Shown piece after piece: positions 7,282 to 14,832 of a stretch of DNA of 15,567 nucleotides. Below the pieces are notes generated by a model. The model saw only the letters and a list, made by a program, of their open reading frames with translations. It did no database searches and had not been told where the DNA came from. Source of the DNA: DATEEW01 sp035273665 (GTDB taxonomy: Bacteria; Pseudomonadota; Gammaproteobacteria; Burkholderiales; SG8-39). The stretch covers positions 1 to 15,567 of the forward strand of contig DATEOW010000103.1 in assembly GCA_035273665.1 (NCBI GenBank), in the 5' to 3' direction. The translations under genes and the position numbers were made by a program. Each line of letters starts with the position of its first letter. The first letter of the stretch is position 1.

Positions 7282-10200
7282 TTAGTAGCGTTCCAGGTCG
7301 ATGTCGATGCCGAGTGAGCGGATTTCCTTCACCAATACATTGAAGGATTCGGGCATACCGGCGTCGATCTTGTGATCGCCCTTGACGATGTTTTCGTACA
7401 CCTTGGTCCGGCCATTGATGTCGTCCGATTTGACCGTAAGCATTTCCTGCAGGGTATACGCGGCACCGTAAGCTTCGAGCGCCCAAACTTCCATCTCCCC
7501 GAAACGCTGGCCGCCGAATTGCGCCTTGCCGCCGAGCGGTTGCTGCGTGACCAGGCTGTAAGGCCCCGTGGAGCGCGCGTGCATCTTGTCGTCGACCAAG
7601 TGGTGCAACTTCAGCACATGCATGTAGCCGACCGTAACCTGACGATCGAATGCATCGCCCGTGCGGCCGTCGTACAGCACGACCTGACCTGAACGAGGGA
7701 TACCGGCGAGGTCCAGCATGCTCTTGATCTCTTCCTCAGTCGCGCCGTCGAACACCGGCGTCGCGAAGGGCACGCCCTCTTGCAGGTTCTTCGCCATGCG
7801 GATGATTTCCTCGTCGCTGAATTGACTGAGGTCCTCGACCTTGCCGCTATTGTTGTAGACCTTGTCGAGGAAACCTCGGATCTCCGCGACGTTCGCTTGG
7901 CTTTTGAGCATGTCGCTGATGCGGTGACCCAAACCTTTGGCGGCCCAACCCAGATGGGTTTCAAGGATCTGCCCAACGTTCATGCGCGAGGGCACACCCA
8001 GCGGGTTTAAGACGATATCGACCGGCGTTCCATCAGCCATGTAGGGCATGTCCTCGACCGGCGTGATCTTCGAGATAACGCCTTTATTGCCGTGACGGCC
8101 CGCCATTTTGTCGCCGGGCTGAATGCGGCGTTTAACGGCCACATAGACCTTGACCATCTTCTGCACGCCGGGCGGCAACTCGTCACCCTGCGTGAGCTTG
8201 CGTTTTTTCACTTCGAACATTTTGTCGAAGCCTTCGCGCATTTTGCTCAAGCTGTCTTTCAGCGCTTCGAAAGCGGCTTGCTGGTCTTCGTCGCTCAAGC
8301 TGATCTCGAACCAGCTGTGGCGTTCGTTCTCGGTCAAATATTCCCGCGTAATCTTCGTGCCCTTGGGGAGCTTAGGGCCTTTCGCCGCGATTTTTCCATT
8401 CAGATGTCGCTCGATACGGCCGAAGGTGTCGTCTTCGACGATCCGCAACTGATCGTTCAAGTCGTTGCGGTAACGCTTCAGTTCATCGTCGATGATCTGT
8501 TGCGCACGCTTATCGCGCTCGATACCTTCGCGGGTAAAGACCTGCACATCAATGACCGTGCCGCTAATGCCCGAAGGCACGCGCAGCGAAGTGTCTTTTA
8601 CGTCGGAAGCCTTCTCGCCGAAAATGGCGCGCAGCAACTTCTCTTCGGGCGTCAATTGGGTTTCGCCTTTAGGCGTCACTTTTCCGACCAACACATCGCC
8701 CGCTTCGGTTTCCGCGCCAATGTATACGATGCCGGATTCGTCCAAGCGACCCAGTTGTCCTTCGGACAAATTCGAAATATCGCGCGTGATCTCTTCCGGC
8801 CCCAGCTTCGTATCGCGTGCAACAACCGTCAGCTCTTCGATGTGAATCGACGTGTAACGGTCGTCAGCAACGACTTTCTCCGAAATCAGGATCGAATCCT
8901 CGAAGTTGTAGCCGTTCCAAGGCATGAAGGCCACGAGCATGTTTTGGCCCAGCGCGAGTTCGCCCTTGTCGGTGGATGCGCCATCGGCCACGACGTCGCC
9001 CTTGGCGATTTTCTCGCCGACGCTCACGAGCGGGCGCTGGTTGATGTTGGTGTTCTGGTTGGAGCGCGTGTACTTCACCAGATTGTAGATATCGACGCCG
9101 ACTTCACCTGCGACGGTTTCGTCGTCGTTTACGCGCACCACAATACGACTCGCGTCGACGTAGTCGACCATGCCGCCACGCAATGCTTGAACCGCCGTAC
9201 CGGAGTCGACCGCGACGGTGCGTTCGATGCCCGTACCGACTAAGGGCTTCTCCGGACGCAAGCAAGGCACCGCTTGGCGCTGCATGTTGGAACCCATCAA
9301 GGCACGGTTCGCGTCATCATGTTCCAGGAACGGAATGAGCGAAGCCGCAACGGAGACGATTTGCGAAGGCGCCACATCCATGTACTGCACTTCGGCGGGC
9401 GACTTCAGTTCGAACTCGCTCTTGTAGCGGCAAGACACCAGCGTATCGGTCAATTCGCCTTTGTCGTTTAATTGCGCATTCGCTTGGGCGATAACGTAAT
9501 TGCCTTCTTCGATAGCCGAAAGGAAATCGATCTGATCGGTCACCTTGCTGTCGATCACGCGGCGATACGGTGTTTCCATGAAACCGTACTCGTTCGTCTG
9601 CGCAAAAAGCGCAAGCGAGTTGATCAGGCCGATGTTCGGACCTTCAGGCGTTTCGATCGGGCAGACACGACCGTAATGGGTCGGGTGCACGTCGCGGACT
9701 TCGAAGCCGGCGCGTTCACGCGTCAGGCCGCCAGGCCCGAGCGCCGAAACCCGCCGCTTATGCGTGATCTCGGACAACGGGTTGGTCTGATCCATAAACT
9801 GCGACAACTGCGAGGAACCAAAGAATTCCTTGATCGCCGCGGAAATTGGCTTCGCATTGATTAGATCGTGCGGCATCAAGTTATCGCTCTCGGCTTGAGA
9901 GAGACGTTCTTTGACGGCGCGCTCCACGCGCACGAGGCCGGCGCGGAATTGATTCTCGGCAAGCTCGCCAACCGAACGCACACGGCGGTTACCGAGGTGA
10001 TCGATATCATCGATCTCGCCACGACCGTTACGCAATTCCACCAAGATGCCGACCACGGCAAGAATGTCGTCGTTCGAAAGTACGCCTGCACCTTCGGCGC
10101 CTTGGGCACCGACGCGTTCATAAAAGCGACGCAACCACCCCGGCGCTCGATCGTCCATTTTCACCGGGTAGGCTCGGCGGTTGAATTTCATGCGGCCGAC

Positions 10201-11421
10201 CTGCGACAAGTCATAACGCTCTTCAGCGTAGAACAAGCCGTTGAACAAGCTTTCCACCGCATCTTCCGTCGGCGGTTCGCCGGGACGCATCATGCGATAA
10301 ATCGCAACGCGGGCGGCAAGTTGGTCCGTCGTCTCGTCGATGCGTAGGGTGTTGGAAATATAGCCGCCCTGATCGAGATCGTTGGTGTACAGCGTCTTGA
10401 TCGTATCGATCTTCGCTTCGCGCAGTTTTGCCAGCACCGTTTCGACGATTTCTTCGTTCGCGTTTGCGACGACTTCACCCGTCTCGGTATCGATCACATT
10501 GGTTGCCAGCGTGCGGCCGAGCAGAAATTCGTCCGGCACGTTCATCCGGCTGATACCCGCCGCTTCCAAATCACGGATGTGCTTGACCGTAATGCGCTTG
10601 TCTTTGGGGATGACAACCTTGCCCGATTTATCGACAAAATCGAAGCGGGCCAATTCACCGCGTAGACGTTCGGGAACGAGTTCGAATTGCGCAAACTCCT
10701 TGCCTACATGGAAGGTATCGAAGTCGTAGAACTGCTCGAGGATCTGCTCGGGCGTGAGTCCGATCGCCTTCAGCAGGATGGTCACCGGCATTTTGCGGCG
10801 ACGATCGACGCGGAAATAGAGAAAGTCCTTCGGATCGAATTCGAAGTCGAGCCAGGAACCGCGATAGGGAATGATCCGCGCGCTGAACAGCAGCTTGCCC
10901 GAAGAATGTGTCTTGCCGCGGTCGTGTTCGAAAAACACGCCGGGGGAGCGATGCAACTGCGAAACGATGACTCGCTCGGTACCGTTGATGACGAACGAAC
11001 CGGTGGTCGTCATGAGCGGAATCTCGCCCATGTAGACCTCTTGTTCTTTTACTTCCTTGACCGTGGGCTTGGACGCTTCTTTGTCCATGATGGTCAAACG
11101 GACTTTCGCGCGCAGCGGACTAGCGAAAGTCAGGCCCCGCTGCTGACATTCTTTGACGTCGAAGGGCGGCTCGCCGAGCTGATAGCTGACGAAGTCCAGC
11201 CGCGCGTTGCCCGAATGACTACTGATCGGGAAGATCGAATGAAAAGCCGCTTGCAAACCCTGGGTCTTGCGCGCCGTGCCTGGAATGGCAGCCTGCAAGA
11301 ATTCGGAATAGGACTCGAGCTGGGTCGCCAGCAGGAAAGGCACGTTCAGCACGGCTTGGCGCTTGGCGAAGCTCTTGCGGATACGCTTTTTCTCGGTCGC
11401 GGAATAGGTAATGGCGGTCAT
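7282..11421 (-). CDS. rpoB: DNA-directed RNA polymerase subunit beta
   Basis: Second large catalytic subunit of RNA polymerase, 1379 aa from the chosen start. I take the ATG at 11421 (MTAITYSATEKKRIRK) because GGAG lies seven bases upstream (11427-11430). Family members begin at this point, and the in-frame GTG at 11445 has no ribosome site. The rifampicin-pocket segment SSQLSQFMDQTNPLSE followed by ITHKRRVSALGPGGL has the drug-sensitive residues Asp544, His554 and Ser559 intact. Other family blocks include NGTERVIVSQLHRSPGV, GDKMAGRHGNKGV and the C-terminal SFNVLVKEIRSLGIDIDLE. Between KFNRR and VLSNDD, roughly residues 417-447, there is an insertion of about 20 residues relative to the E. 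coli and Burkholderia forms I recall; other betaproteobacteria also vary there. It follows rplL after a 164-bp spacer with an attenuator-like hairpin. Confidence 0.99.
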   Translation of the reverse strand: MTAITYSATEKKRIRKSFAKRQAVLNVPFLLATQLESYSEFLQAAIPGTARKTQGLQAAFHSIFPISSHSGNARLDFVSYQLGEPPFDVKECQQRGLTFASPLRAKVRLTIMDKEASKPTVKEVKEQEVYMGEIPLMTTTGSFVINGTERVIVSQLHRSPGVFFEHDRGKTHSSGKLLFSARIIPYRGSWLDFEFDPKDFLYFRVDRRRKMPVTILLKAIGLTPEQILEQFYDFDTFHVGKEFAQFELVPERLRGELARFDFVDKSGKVVIPKDKRITVKHIRDLEAAGISRMNVPDEFLLGRTLATNVIDTETGEVVANANEEIVETVLAKLREAKIDTIKTLYTNDLDQGGYISNTLRIDETTDQLAARVAIYRMMRPGEPPTEDAVESLFNGLFYAEERYDLSQVGRMKFNRRAYPVKMDDRAPGWLRRFYERVGAQGAEGAGVLSNDDILAVVGILVELRNGRGEIDDIDHLGNRRVRSVGELAENQFRAGLVRVERAVKERLSQAESDNLMPHDLINAKPISAAIKEFFGSSQLSQFMDQTNPLSEITHKRRVSALGPGGLTRERAGFEVRDVHPTHYGRVCPIETPEGPNIGLINSLALFAQTNEYGFMETPYRRVIDSKVTDQIDFLSAIEEGNYVIAQANAQLNDKGELTDTLVSCRYKSEFELKSPAEVQYMDVAPSQIVSVAASLIPFLEHDDANRALMGSNMQRQAVPCLRPEKPLVGTGIERTVAVDSGTAVQALRGGMVDYVDASRIVVRVNDDETVAGEVGVDIYNLVKYTRSNQNTNINQRPLVSVGEKIAKGDVVADGASTDKGELALGQNMLVAFMPWNGYNFEDSILISEKVVADDRYTSIHIEELTVVARDTKLGPEEITRDISNLSEGQLGRLDESGIVYIGAETEAGDVLVGKVTPKGETQLTPEEKLLRAIFGEKASDVKDTSLRVPSGISGTVIDVQVFTREGIERDKRAQQIIDDELKRYRNDLNDQLRIVEDDTFGRIERHLNGKIAAKGPKLPKGTKITREYLTENERHSWFEISLSDEDQQAAFEALKDSLSKMREGFDKMFEVKKRKLTQGDELPPGVQKMVKVYVAVKRRIQPGDKMAGRHGNKGVISKITPVEDMPYMADGTPVDIVLNPLGVPSRMNVGQILETHLGWAAKGLGHRISDMLKSQANVAEIRGFLDKVYNNSGKVEDLSQFSDEEIIRMAKNLQEGVPFATPVFDGATEEEIKSMLDLAGIPRSGQVVLYDGRTGDAFDRQVTVGYMHVLKLHHLVDDKMHARSTGPYSLVTQQPLGGKAQFGGQRFGEMEVWALEAYGAAYTLQEMLTVKSDDINGRTKVYENIVKGDHKIDAGMPESFNVLVKEIRSLGIDIDLERY

Positions 11422-11540
11422 GAACGCTCCGGGGTTGGGAGACACGTACTAAAAAACAAACAAAACAAAGAACAGAAAATATGGGACTACGTTGCAATCC
11501 AATGGTTTCTGCACTTCAATCCATCAAATGCACAAATGGC

Positions 11541-11572
11541 AAAAGGCTGACGGCCGTATGGGCCGCCAGCCT
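11541..11572 (-). terminator. Attenuator-like hairpin between rplL and rpoB
   Basis: On the transcript AGGCTG-G-CGGCC, a five-base loop and GGCCG-T-CAGCCT form an 11-bp stem with one mismatch, followed by TTTT. It begins 13 bases after the rplL stop. E. coli has partial termination at the same place, which lowers polymerase subunit output relative to ribosomal stalk proteins. The short U-tract fits partial rather than complete termination. The remaining 120 bases to rpoB are A/T-rich with no clear promoter. Confidence 0.75.
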
Positions 11573-11585
11573 GCCGCCAACAGCT

Positions 11586-11969
11586 TTATTTCAACTCGGC
11601 TTTGCCGCCGGCTTCGGTCAATTGCTTGACGATGTCCTCGGCGTCTTTCTTGGCAATGCCTTCCTTCACGGGCTTCGGTGCGCCATCGACCAGGTCTTTG
11701 GCTTCTTTCAGACCCAGGCCGGTCACCGCGCGAACGACTTTAATGACGTTCACTTTGTTGTCGCCTGCGGCCGAGAGGATGACGTCGAACTCGGTTTTCT
11801 CTTCCGCGGCAGCAGCAGCGCCGCCGCCGGCAGCGGGGGCAGCAACAGCAACAGCCGTCGCAGCGGCGGAGACGCCGAATTTTTCTTCGATCTGCTTGAT
11901 CATTTCGGACAACTCGAGCACGGTCATGTTCGAGATCGCGTCGAGGATGTCAGCTTGTGCAATAGCCAT
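11586..11969 (-). CDS. rplL: 50S ribosomal protein L7/L12
   Basis: Stalk protein that recruits and stimulates translational GTPases such as EF-Tu and EF-G; several dimers bind L10. It has 127 aa, close to the family norm. Residues 1-33 form the dimerisation and L10-binding domain (MAIAQADILDAISNMTVLEL). An Ala/Gly/Pro hinge follows (AVAAPAAGGGAAAAAEE). The globular C-terminal domain starts near residue 54 with KTEFDVILSAAGDNKVNVIK and contains the conserved GLGLKEAKDLVDGAPKPVKEG. The ATG has a clear AGGAG at 11978-11982 with eight-base spacing, stronger than the rplJ start context, which fits its need for several copies per L10. It sits 49 bp downstream of rplJ. Confidence 0.98.
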   Translation of the reverse strand: MAIAQADILDAISNMTVLELSEMIKQIEEKFGVSAAATAVAVAAPAAGGGAAAAAEEKTEFDVILSAAGDNKVNVIKVVRAVTGLGLKEAKDLVDGAPKPVKEGIAKKDAEDIVKQLTEAGGKAELK

Positions 11970-12018
11970 TTCTAAAACTCCTGAATTAGTCGCTTATTTA
12001 TTGATAAGTAATCTGAAA

Positions 12019-12540
12019 CTAGGCTGCTTTTTGATCGCGTACGGCGGCCAATGCACGGGCAAACGAAGTCGGAACCTCATTCAGCGTACGGGCCAGCTTG
12101 GCAATCGGGGCCTGTAAGGTCGCCGCCAAGGTGGCGAGCAATTGCTCGCGCGACGGCATGGATGCGAGCGCAGCGACTTCCTTGGCGGAAATCACGGCAT
12201 TCGGCATCGCGCCGGCCTTGATGACGAACTTGTCATTGCCCTTGGCGAACTCGCTCAACACTTTGGCGGCATTGACCGGGTCGGACGAAATCCCGTACAT
12301 CAGCGGACCGACCATTTTGTCGGCCAGCTTTTCGAACGGGGTGTCCTTCACGGCGCGGCGCGCCAGCGTGTTCTTGAGCACGCGCAGATAAACGCCCGAC
12401 TTGCGCGCCTCACGGCGCAGGTTCGTCAGGTTGCCTACTTCCAGACCACGGTACTCAGCCAGGACGATCGCTTGCGCACCGGCCACTTCCGCGGCTACTT
12501 CGCTTACGACTGCCTGTTTCTCTTCGAGATTGAGACCCAA
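12019..12540 (-). CDS. rplJ: 50S ribosomal protein L10
   Basis: Base of the ribosomal stalk; binds 23S rRNA and L7/L12 dimers. It has 173 aa, normal for the family, with the N-terminal MGLNLEEKQAVVSEV, the AEYRGLEVGNLTNLRRE block and a C-terminal helix that would carry L7/L12. The start codon is TTG (12538-12540), with GGAGGT a few bases upstream. An ATG overlapping that site is out of frame (13 bases upstream), so TTG is the only start that fits the family N-terminus. In E. coli the L10-L7/L12 complex represses its own message through the leader; the structured 263-bp leader here is consistent with that. Confidence 0.98.
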   Translation of the reverse strand: MGLNLEEKQAVVSEVAAEVAGAQAIVLAEYRGLEVGNLTNLRREARKSGVYLRVLKNTLARRAVKDTPFEKLADKMVGPLMYGISSDPVNAAKVLSEFAKGNDKFVIKAGAMPNAVISAKEVAALASMPSREQLLATLAATLQAPIAKLARTLNEVPTSFARALAAVRDQKAA

Positions 12541-12561
12541 GGTCTACCTCCATTTTTTAAC

Positions 12562-12716
12562 GCCATAGGCTTTCGCCTCAGGCAACACAGCGACCTCTTC
12601 AGGAGGTTCGCCGCCGGCTTGTACAGCCAACGGCGCAAATCCATCATGGGTGCGCCATCTGCGTTGGGTACCGCTCACATTAAGTTCGCCGCACTGTTCC
12701 GCTTTGAACCCCAACG
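12562..12716 (-). promoter_or_regulatory. Candidate L10 autoregulatory mRNA leader
   Basis: Between rplA and rplJ the transcript can fold several ways, read directly from complementarity. CGTTGGG (12710-12716) pairs with CCCAACG (12662-12668), enclosing about 41 bases. GGCGCA pairs with TGCGCC (12632-12637 and 12651-12656). ACCTC pairs with GAGGT (12593-12597 and 12603-12607). AGGC-GAAA-GCCT with an outer GCC/GGC forms a GNRA-capped hairpin (12562-12583) just before the Shine-Dalgarno. E. coli and many other bacteria carry an L10-binding leader in this position. Assignment rests on location and folding, not a matched consensus. Confidence 0.55.
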
Positions 12717-12728
12717 GTCTTTGACAAC

Positions 12729-12763
12729 CTGTTGTGTGACCAATAGAACCGGTCGCACAACAG
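12729..12763 (-). other. Long inverted repeat just downstream of rplA
   Basis: CTGTTGTG-C-GACC and GGTC-A-CACAACAG flank a nine-base loop, giving a 13-position stem with one mismatch. There is no U-tract after it, so it is not a standard intrinsic terminator. It could separate the rplKA and rplJL parts of the transcript by processing or stabilise the rplA 3' end. Confidence 0.6.
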
Positions 12764-12803
12764 CCCAAAGTGCCGCCTCCGCTTTCGCAGAGGTCTTCAT
12801 TCT

Positions 12804-13511
12804 TTAAGCCGAAGCTCCGCCGCTCAGCGTGCCGATATCCACACGCACGCCCGGTCCCATCGTGCTGGACACCGACAGCTTGCGCAGATACACGCCCTTG
12901 CTCGTGGCAGGTTTCGCTTTGTTCAATGCATCGATCAATGCGTCGAGATTCTGTTTCAACGCTTCTGGCGCGAAAGACGCACGTCCGATCGGACACTGTA
13001 CGATGCCGGCTTTGTCGGTGCGGTACTGAACCTGACCGGCTTTCGCGTTCTTCACCGCCGTCGCGACGTCCGGCGTCACAGTGCCGACCTTCGGGTTCGG
13101 CATCAGGCCGCGTGGACCGAGAATCTGGCCGAGCGTACCGACAACACGCATGGTGTCGGGGCTGGCGATGGCGATATCGAAGTCGATCTTGCCCGCCTTG
13201 ATCTGTTCGGCGAGATCTTCCAAACCGACGATGTCCGCGCCGGCGGCTTTCGCAGCGGCCGCTTTATCGCCTTGCGCGAAAACAGCGACACGCAGCGTCT
13301 TGCCGGTGCCGGCCGGCAGCACCACGGAACCGCGTACGAGTTGGTCGGATTTCTTCGCATCGATACCGAGGTTCACGGCAACGTCGACGGACTCGTCGAA
13401 CTTCGCAGTTGCCGTTTTTTTCACCAAAATCAGCGCATCCAAAATCGCATAAGGCTTATTGCGTTCTACTGCGCCGACCAGTGCCTGTTGACGTTTAGAG
13501 AGCTTGCTCAT
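12804..13511 (-). CDS. rplA: 50S ribosomal protein L1
   Basis: Forms the L1 stalk of the large subunit at the E site and in E. coli represses its own rplKA message. It has 235 aa, typical for bacteria. The family signature GPRGLMPNPKVGTVT lies in the middle. The N-terminal SKRQQALVGAVERNKPYAI, the FDESVDVAVNLGIDAKK segment, and the C-terminal half with KGVYLRKLSVSSTMGPGV are all intact. The start ATG overlaps the rplK stop in an ATGA junction (13508-13511) with GGAGG just upstream, inside rplK, so translation is probably coupled to rplK and the two proteins are made in equal amounts. Confidence 0.98.
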   Translation of the reverse strand: MSKLSKRQQALVGAVERNKPYAILDALILVKKTATAKFDESVDVAVNLGIDAKKSDQLVRGSVVLPAGTGKTLRVAVFAQGDKAAAAKAAGADIVGLEDLAEQIKAGKIDFDIAIASPDTMRVVGTLGQILGPRGLMPNPKVGTVTPDVATAVKNAKAGQVQYRTDKAGIVQCPIGRASFAPEALKQNLDALIDALNKAKPATSKGVYLRKLSVSSTMGPGVRVDIGTLSGGASA

Positions 13512-13942
13512 TTCACGCCCTCCACCAGAATGCCGATACTGCGTGCGCTCCCGGCAATGGTGCGAACTGCCGCATCCATATCCGCTGCAGTCAGATCGGG
13601 CATTTTGGTCTTGGCGATTTCCTCGGCTTGCGCACGCGTAATCTTGCCGACCTTATCCGTATGAGGCTTGGCGCTGCCCTTGGTAATTTTCGCTGCCTTC
13701 TTGATGAGAATGGTCGCCGGCGGCGTCTTCATCACGAAAGTGAAACTCTTATCCGCAAAAGCGGTGATCACCACTGGAATCGGCAAGCCCGGCTCGACGC
13801 CTTGGGTTTGAGCGTTGAACGCCTTGCAGAATTCCATGATGTTCAGACCCCGCTGACCGAGCGCGGGACCGATAGGCGGGCTGGGATTAGCCTTGCCCGC
13901 CGGCACTTGCAGCTTGATATAGCCGACGATTTTCTTTGCCAC
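13508..13942 (-). CDS. rplK: 50S ribosomal protein L11
   Basis: Binds the GTPase-associated centre of 23S rRNA and is needed for factor binding and the stringent response. It has 144 aa, as expected. The N-terminal domain has the conserved proline-rich stretch PAGKANPSPPIGPALGQRG followed by NIMEFCKAFN. The C-terminal rRNA-binding part includes KTPPATILIKKAAK and the tail IAGSARSIGILVEG. The start is GTG (13940-13942) with AGGAG at 13949-13953; the ATG five bases upstream is out of frame. It overlaps rplA by 4 nt and is separated from nusG by a 351-bp spacer. Confidence 0.98.
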   Translation of the reverse strand: MAKKIVGYIKLQVPAGKANPSPPIGPALGQRGLNIMEFCKAFNAQTQGVEPGLPIPVVITAFADKSFTFVMKTPPATILIKKAAKITKGSAKPHTDKVGKITRAQAEEIAKTKMPDLTAADMDAAVRTIAGSARSIGILVEGVK

Positions 13943-13966
13943 AACATTCTCCTAGTGGGTGCAAGC

Positions 13967-13985
13967 GATACGTTCGAGACGCATC
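13967..13985 (-). promoter_or_regulatory. Stem-loop upstream of rplK, candidate L1-binding leader
   Basis: On the transcript GATGCGT, a five-base loop CTCGA and ACGTATC pair over seven positions (one G-U), ending about 25 bases before the rplK start. E. coli L1 represses rplKA by binding the leader next to the rplK ribosome site. Position and fold fit that role, but I did not verify the L1 recognition motif. Confidence 0.35.
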
Positions 13986-14020
13986 TCCCCGGTTAAAACA
14001 CTTCAACAAACCTGCGAAAC

Positions 14021-14138
14021 TCTTGATGCCTACCCGACCACCTTCGTCGAGCGTTTAAACGCTTACGACATCGCGCCATCTGAGCGCTATCGCCTCTACT
14101 GCCTTTGTCCTCGCTCGCGTCGCTGCGCTGGCTCGCGA
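14021..14138 (-). repeat. Degenerate repeat, copy B (rplK side) in the nusG-rplK spacer
   Basis: One of two related units in the 351-bp gene-free stretch 13943-14293. Its core (14091-14138) reads TCGCGAGCCAGCGCAG..., then GAGCGAGGACAAAGG and TAGAGGCG on the minus strand. It matches the core of copy A at about 40 of 48 aligned positions. Its far end (14021-14038, GTCGGGTAGGC.TCAAGA) matches copy A at 16 of 18. The middle has diverged and holds a perfect 14-bp palindrome (14050-14063). The spacer contains no credible gene and no convincing promoter. Confidence 0.7.
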
Positions 14139-14157
14139 TCATCAAAAACATCGCCAT

Positions 14158-14271
14158 TCTTGTCGCCTACCCGACTTCCTGCTTCGGGTCTTTTTGCTCC
14201 AACGTTATCGCGAGTGACTGCGAAAACGCCTCTATTCCTTTGTCCTCGCTCCCAGCTGCGCTGCCTCGCGA
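14158..14271 (-). repeat. Degenerate repeat, copy A (nusG side) in the nusG-rplK spacer
   Basis: Second unit, in the same orientation and offset from copy B by 133-137 bases. The core is 14227-14271 and the conserved end block 14158-14175. Its middle contains a plus-strand hairpin followed by T residues that is not kept in copy B. It begins about 20 bases after the nusG stop on the transcript. It looks like a tandem duplication or two insertions of a small intergenic repeat. Confidence 0.7.
14169..14195 (+). terminator. Terminator-like hairpin on the plus strand inside repeat copy A
   Basis: ACCCGA (14169-14174) pairs with TCGGGT (14184-14189) over a nine-base loop, followed by CTTTTT. The orientation would stop transcripts running against the operon. 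The stem is only six bases, so strength is doubtful. Confidence 0.35.
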
Positions 14272-14293
14272 CCTTACTCGGCCTCGCAAAGGC

Positions 14294-14830
14294 TTAAGCC
14301 TTCTCTACTTGCCCAAACTCCAACTCCACCGGCGTGGCACGACCGAAAATGGTCACCGATACGCGCAGCTTGCTCTTGTCGTAATTGACGTCTTCGACCG
14401 AACCATGGAAATCCGTGAAAGGGCCTTCCTTGACACGCACCGACTCGCCCACCTCGAACAAGATTTTCGGTTTCGGTTTTTCCACACCTTCCTGCATCTG
14501 ATGCAGGATGTTGTTCACTTCTTTATCGCTTATGGGCGGCGGCTTGCGGCCGTGCGCGCCGCCGACGAATCCGGTGACCTTGGCGGTGTTTTTCACCAGA
14601 TGCCAAGCTTCATCGTCCATATCCATTTCGACGAGAACGTAGCCGGGGAAAAACTTCCGTTCGGAAATATTCTTCTGCCCGCCCTTCATTTCGACGACTT
14701 CCTCAGTCGGCACCATGATGCGGCCGAACTTGTCCTGCATGCCGGCGCGCTTGATGCGATCTTCCAGCGCGCGCTGCACCGACTTCTCGAAGCCGGAATA
14801 GGCGTGTACGACATACCAGCGCATGCTCAT
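14294..14830 (-). CDS. nusG: Transcription termination/antitermination factor NusG
   Basis: Binds RNA polymerase across the cleft, suppresses pausing, and links polymerase to Rho and the ribosome. It has 178 aa from the ATG at 14830. The NGN domain starts with MRWYVVHAYSGFEKSVQRAL and contains the RKFFPGYVLVEM and HLVKNTAKVTGFVGG blocks. The C-terminal KOW domain reads GESVRVKEGPFTDFHGSVE and ends FGRATPVELEFGQVEKA. I chose ATG 14830 (MSMRWYVV), two bases after the secE stop; ATG 14824 is also possible, while a TTG at 14842 lies inside the secE 3' end and adds non-family residues. The ribosome site is weak (GGAA), suggesting coupling to secE. A 14-bp palindrome (14289-14302) spans the stop codon. 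Confidence 0.98.
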   Translation of the reverse strand: MSMRWYVVHAYSGFEKSVQRALEDRIKRAGMQDKFGRIMVPTEEVVEMKGGQKNISERKFFPGYVLVEMDMDDEAWHLVKNTAKVTGFVGGAHGRKPPPISDKEVNNILHQMQEGVEKPKPKILFEVGESVRVKEGPFTDFHGSVEDVNYDKSKLRVSVTIFGRATPVELEFGQVEKA

Positions 14831-14832
14831 GT

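Noticed and set aside
8092..9243. 383-codon plus-strand reading frame opposite rpoB
   Set aside because: Fully antisense to conserved RpoB sequence with no family features; a shadow frame.
11422..11540. Possible rpoB promoter in the rplL-rpoB spacer
   Set aside because: Only weak -35 and -10 resemblances with wrong spacing; the hairpin upstream and operon context explain the region without it.
12544..12996. Minus-strand frame of 150 codons covering the rplA end and the rplJ leader
   Set aside because: It overlaps rplA in another frame and runs through the structured leader; the product resembles nothing I know and no ribosome site supports it.
13959..14297. Plus-strand frame of 112 codons across the nusG-rplK spacer
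   Set aside because: Cys/Arg/Ser-rich translation of the repeat pair, with the repeat visible as duplicated peptide; no ribosome site. Better explained as non-coding repeat.
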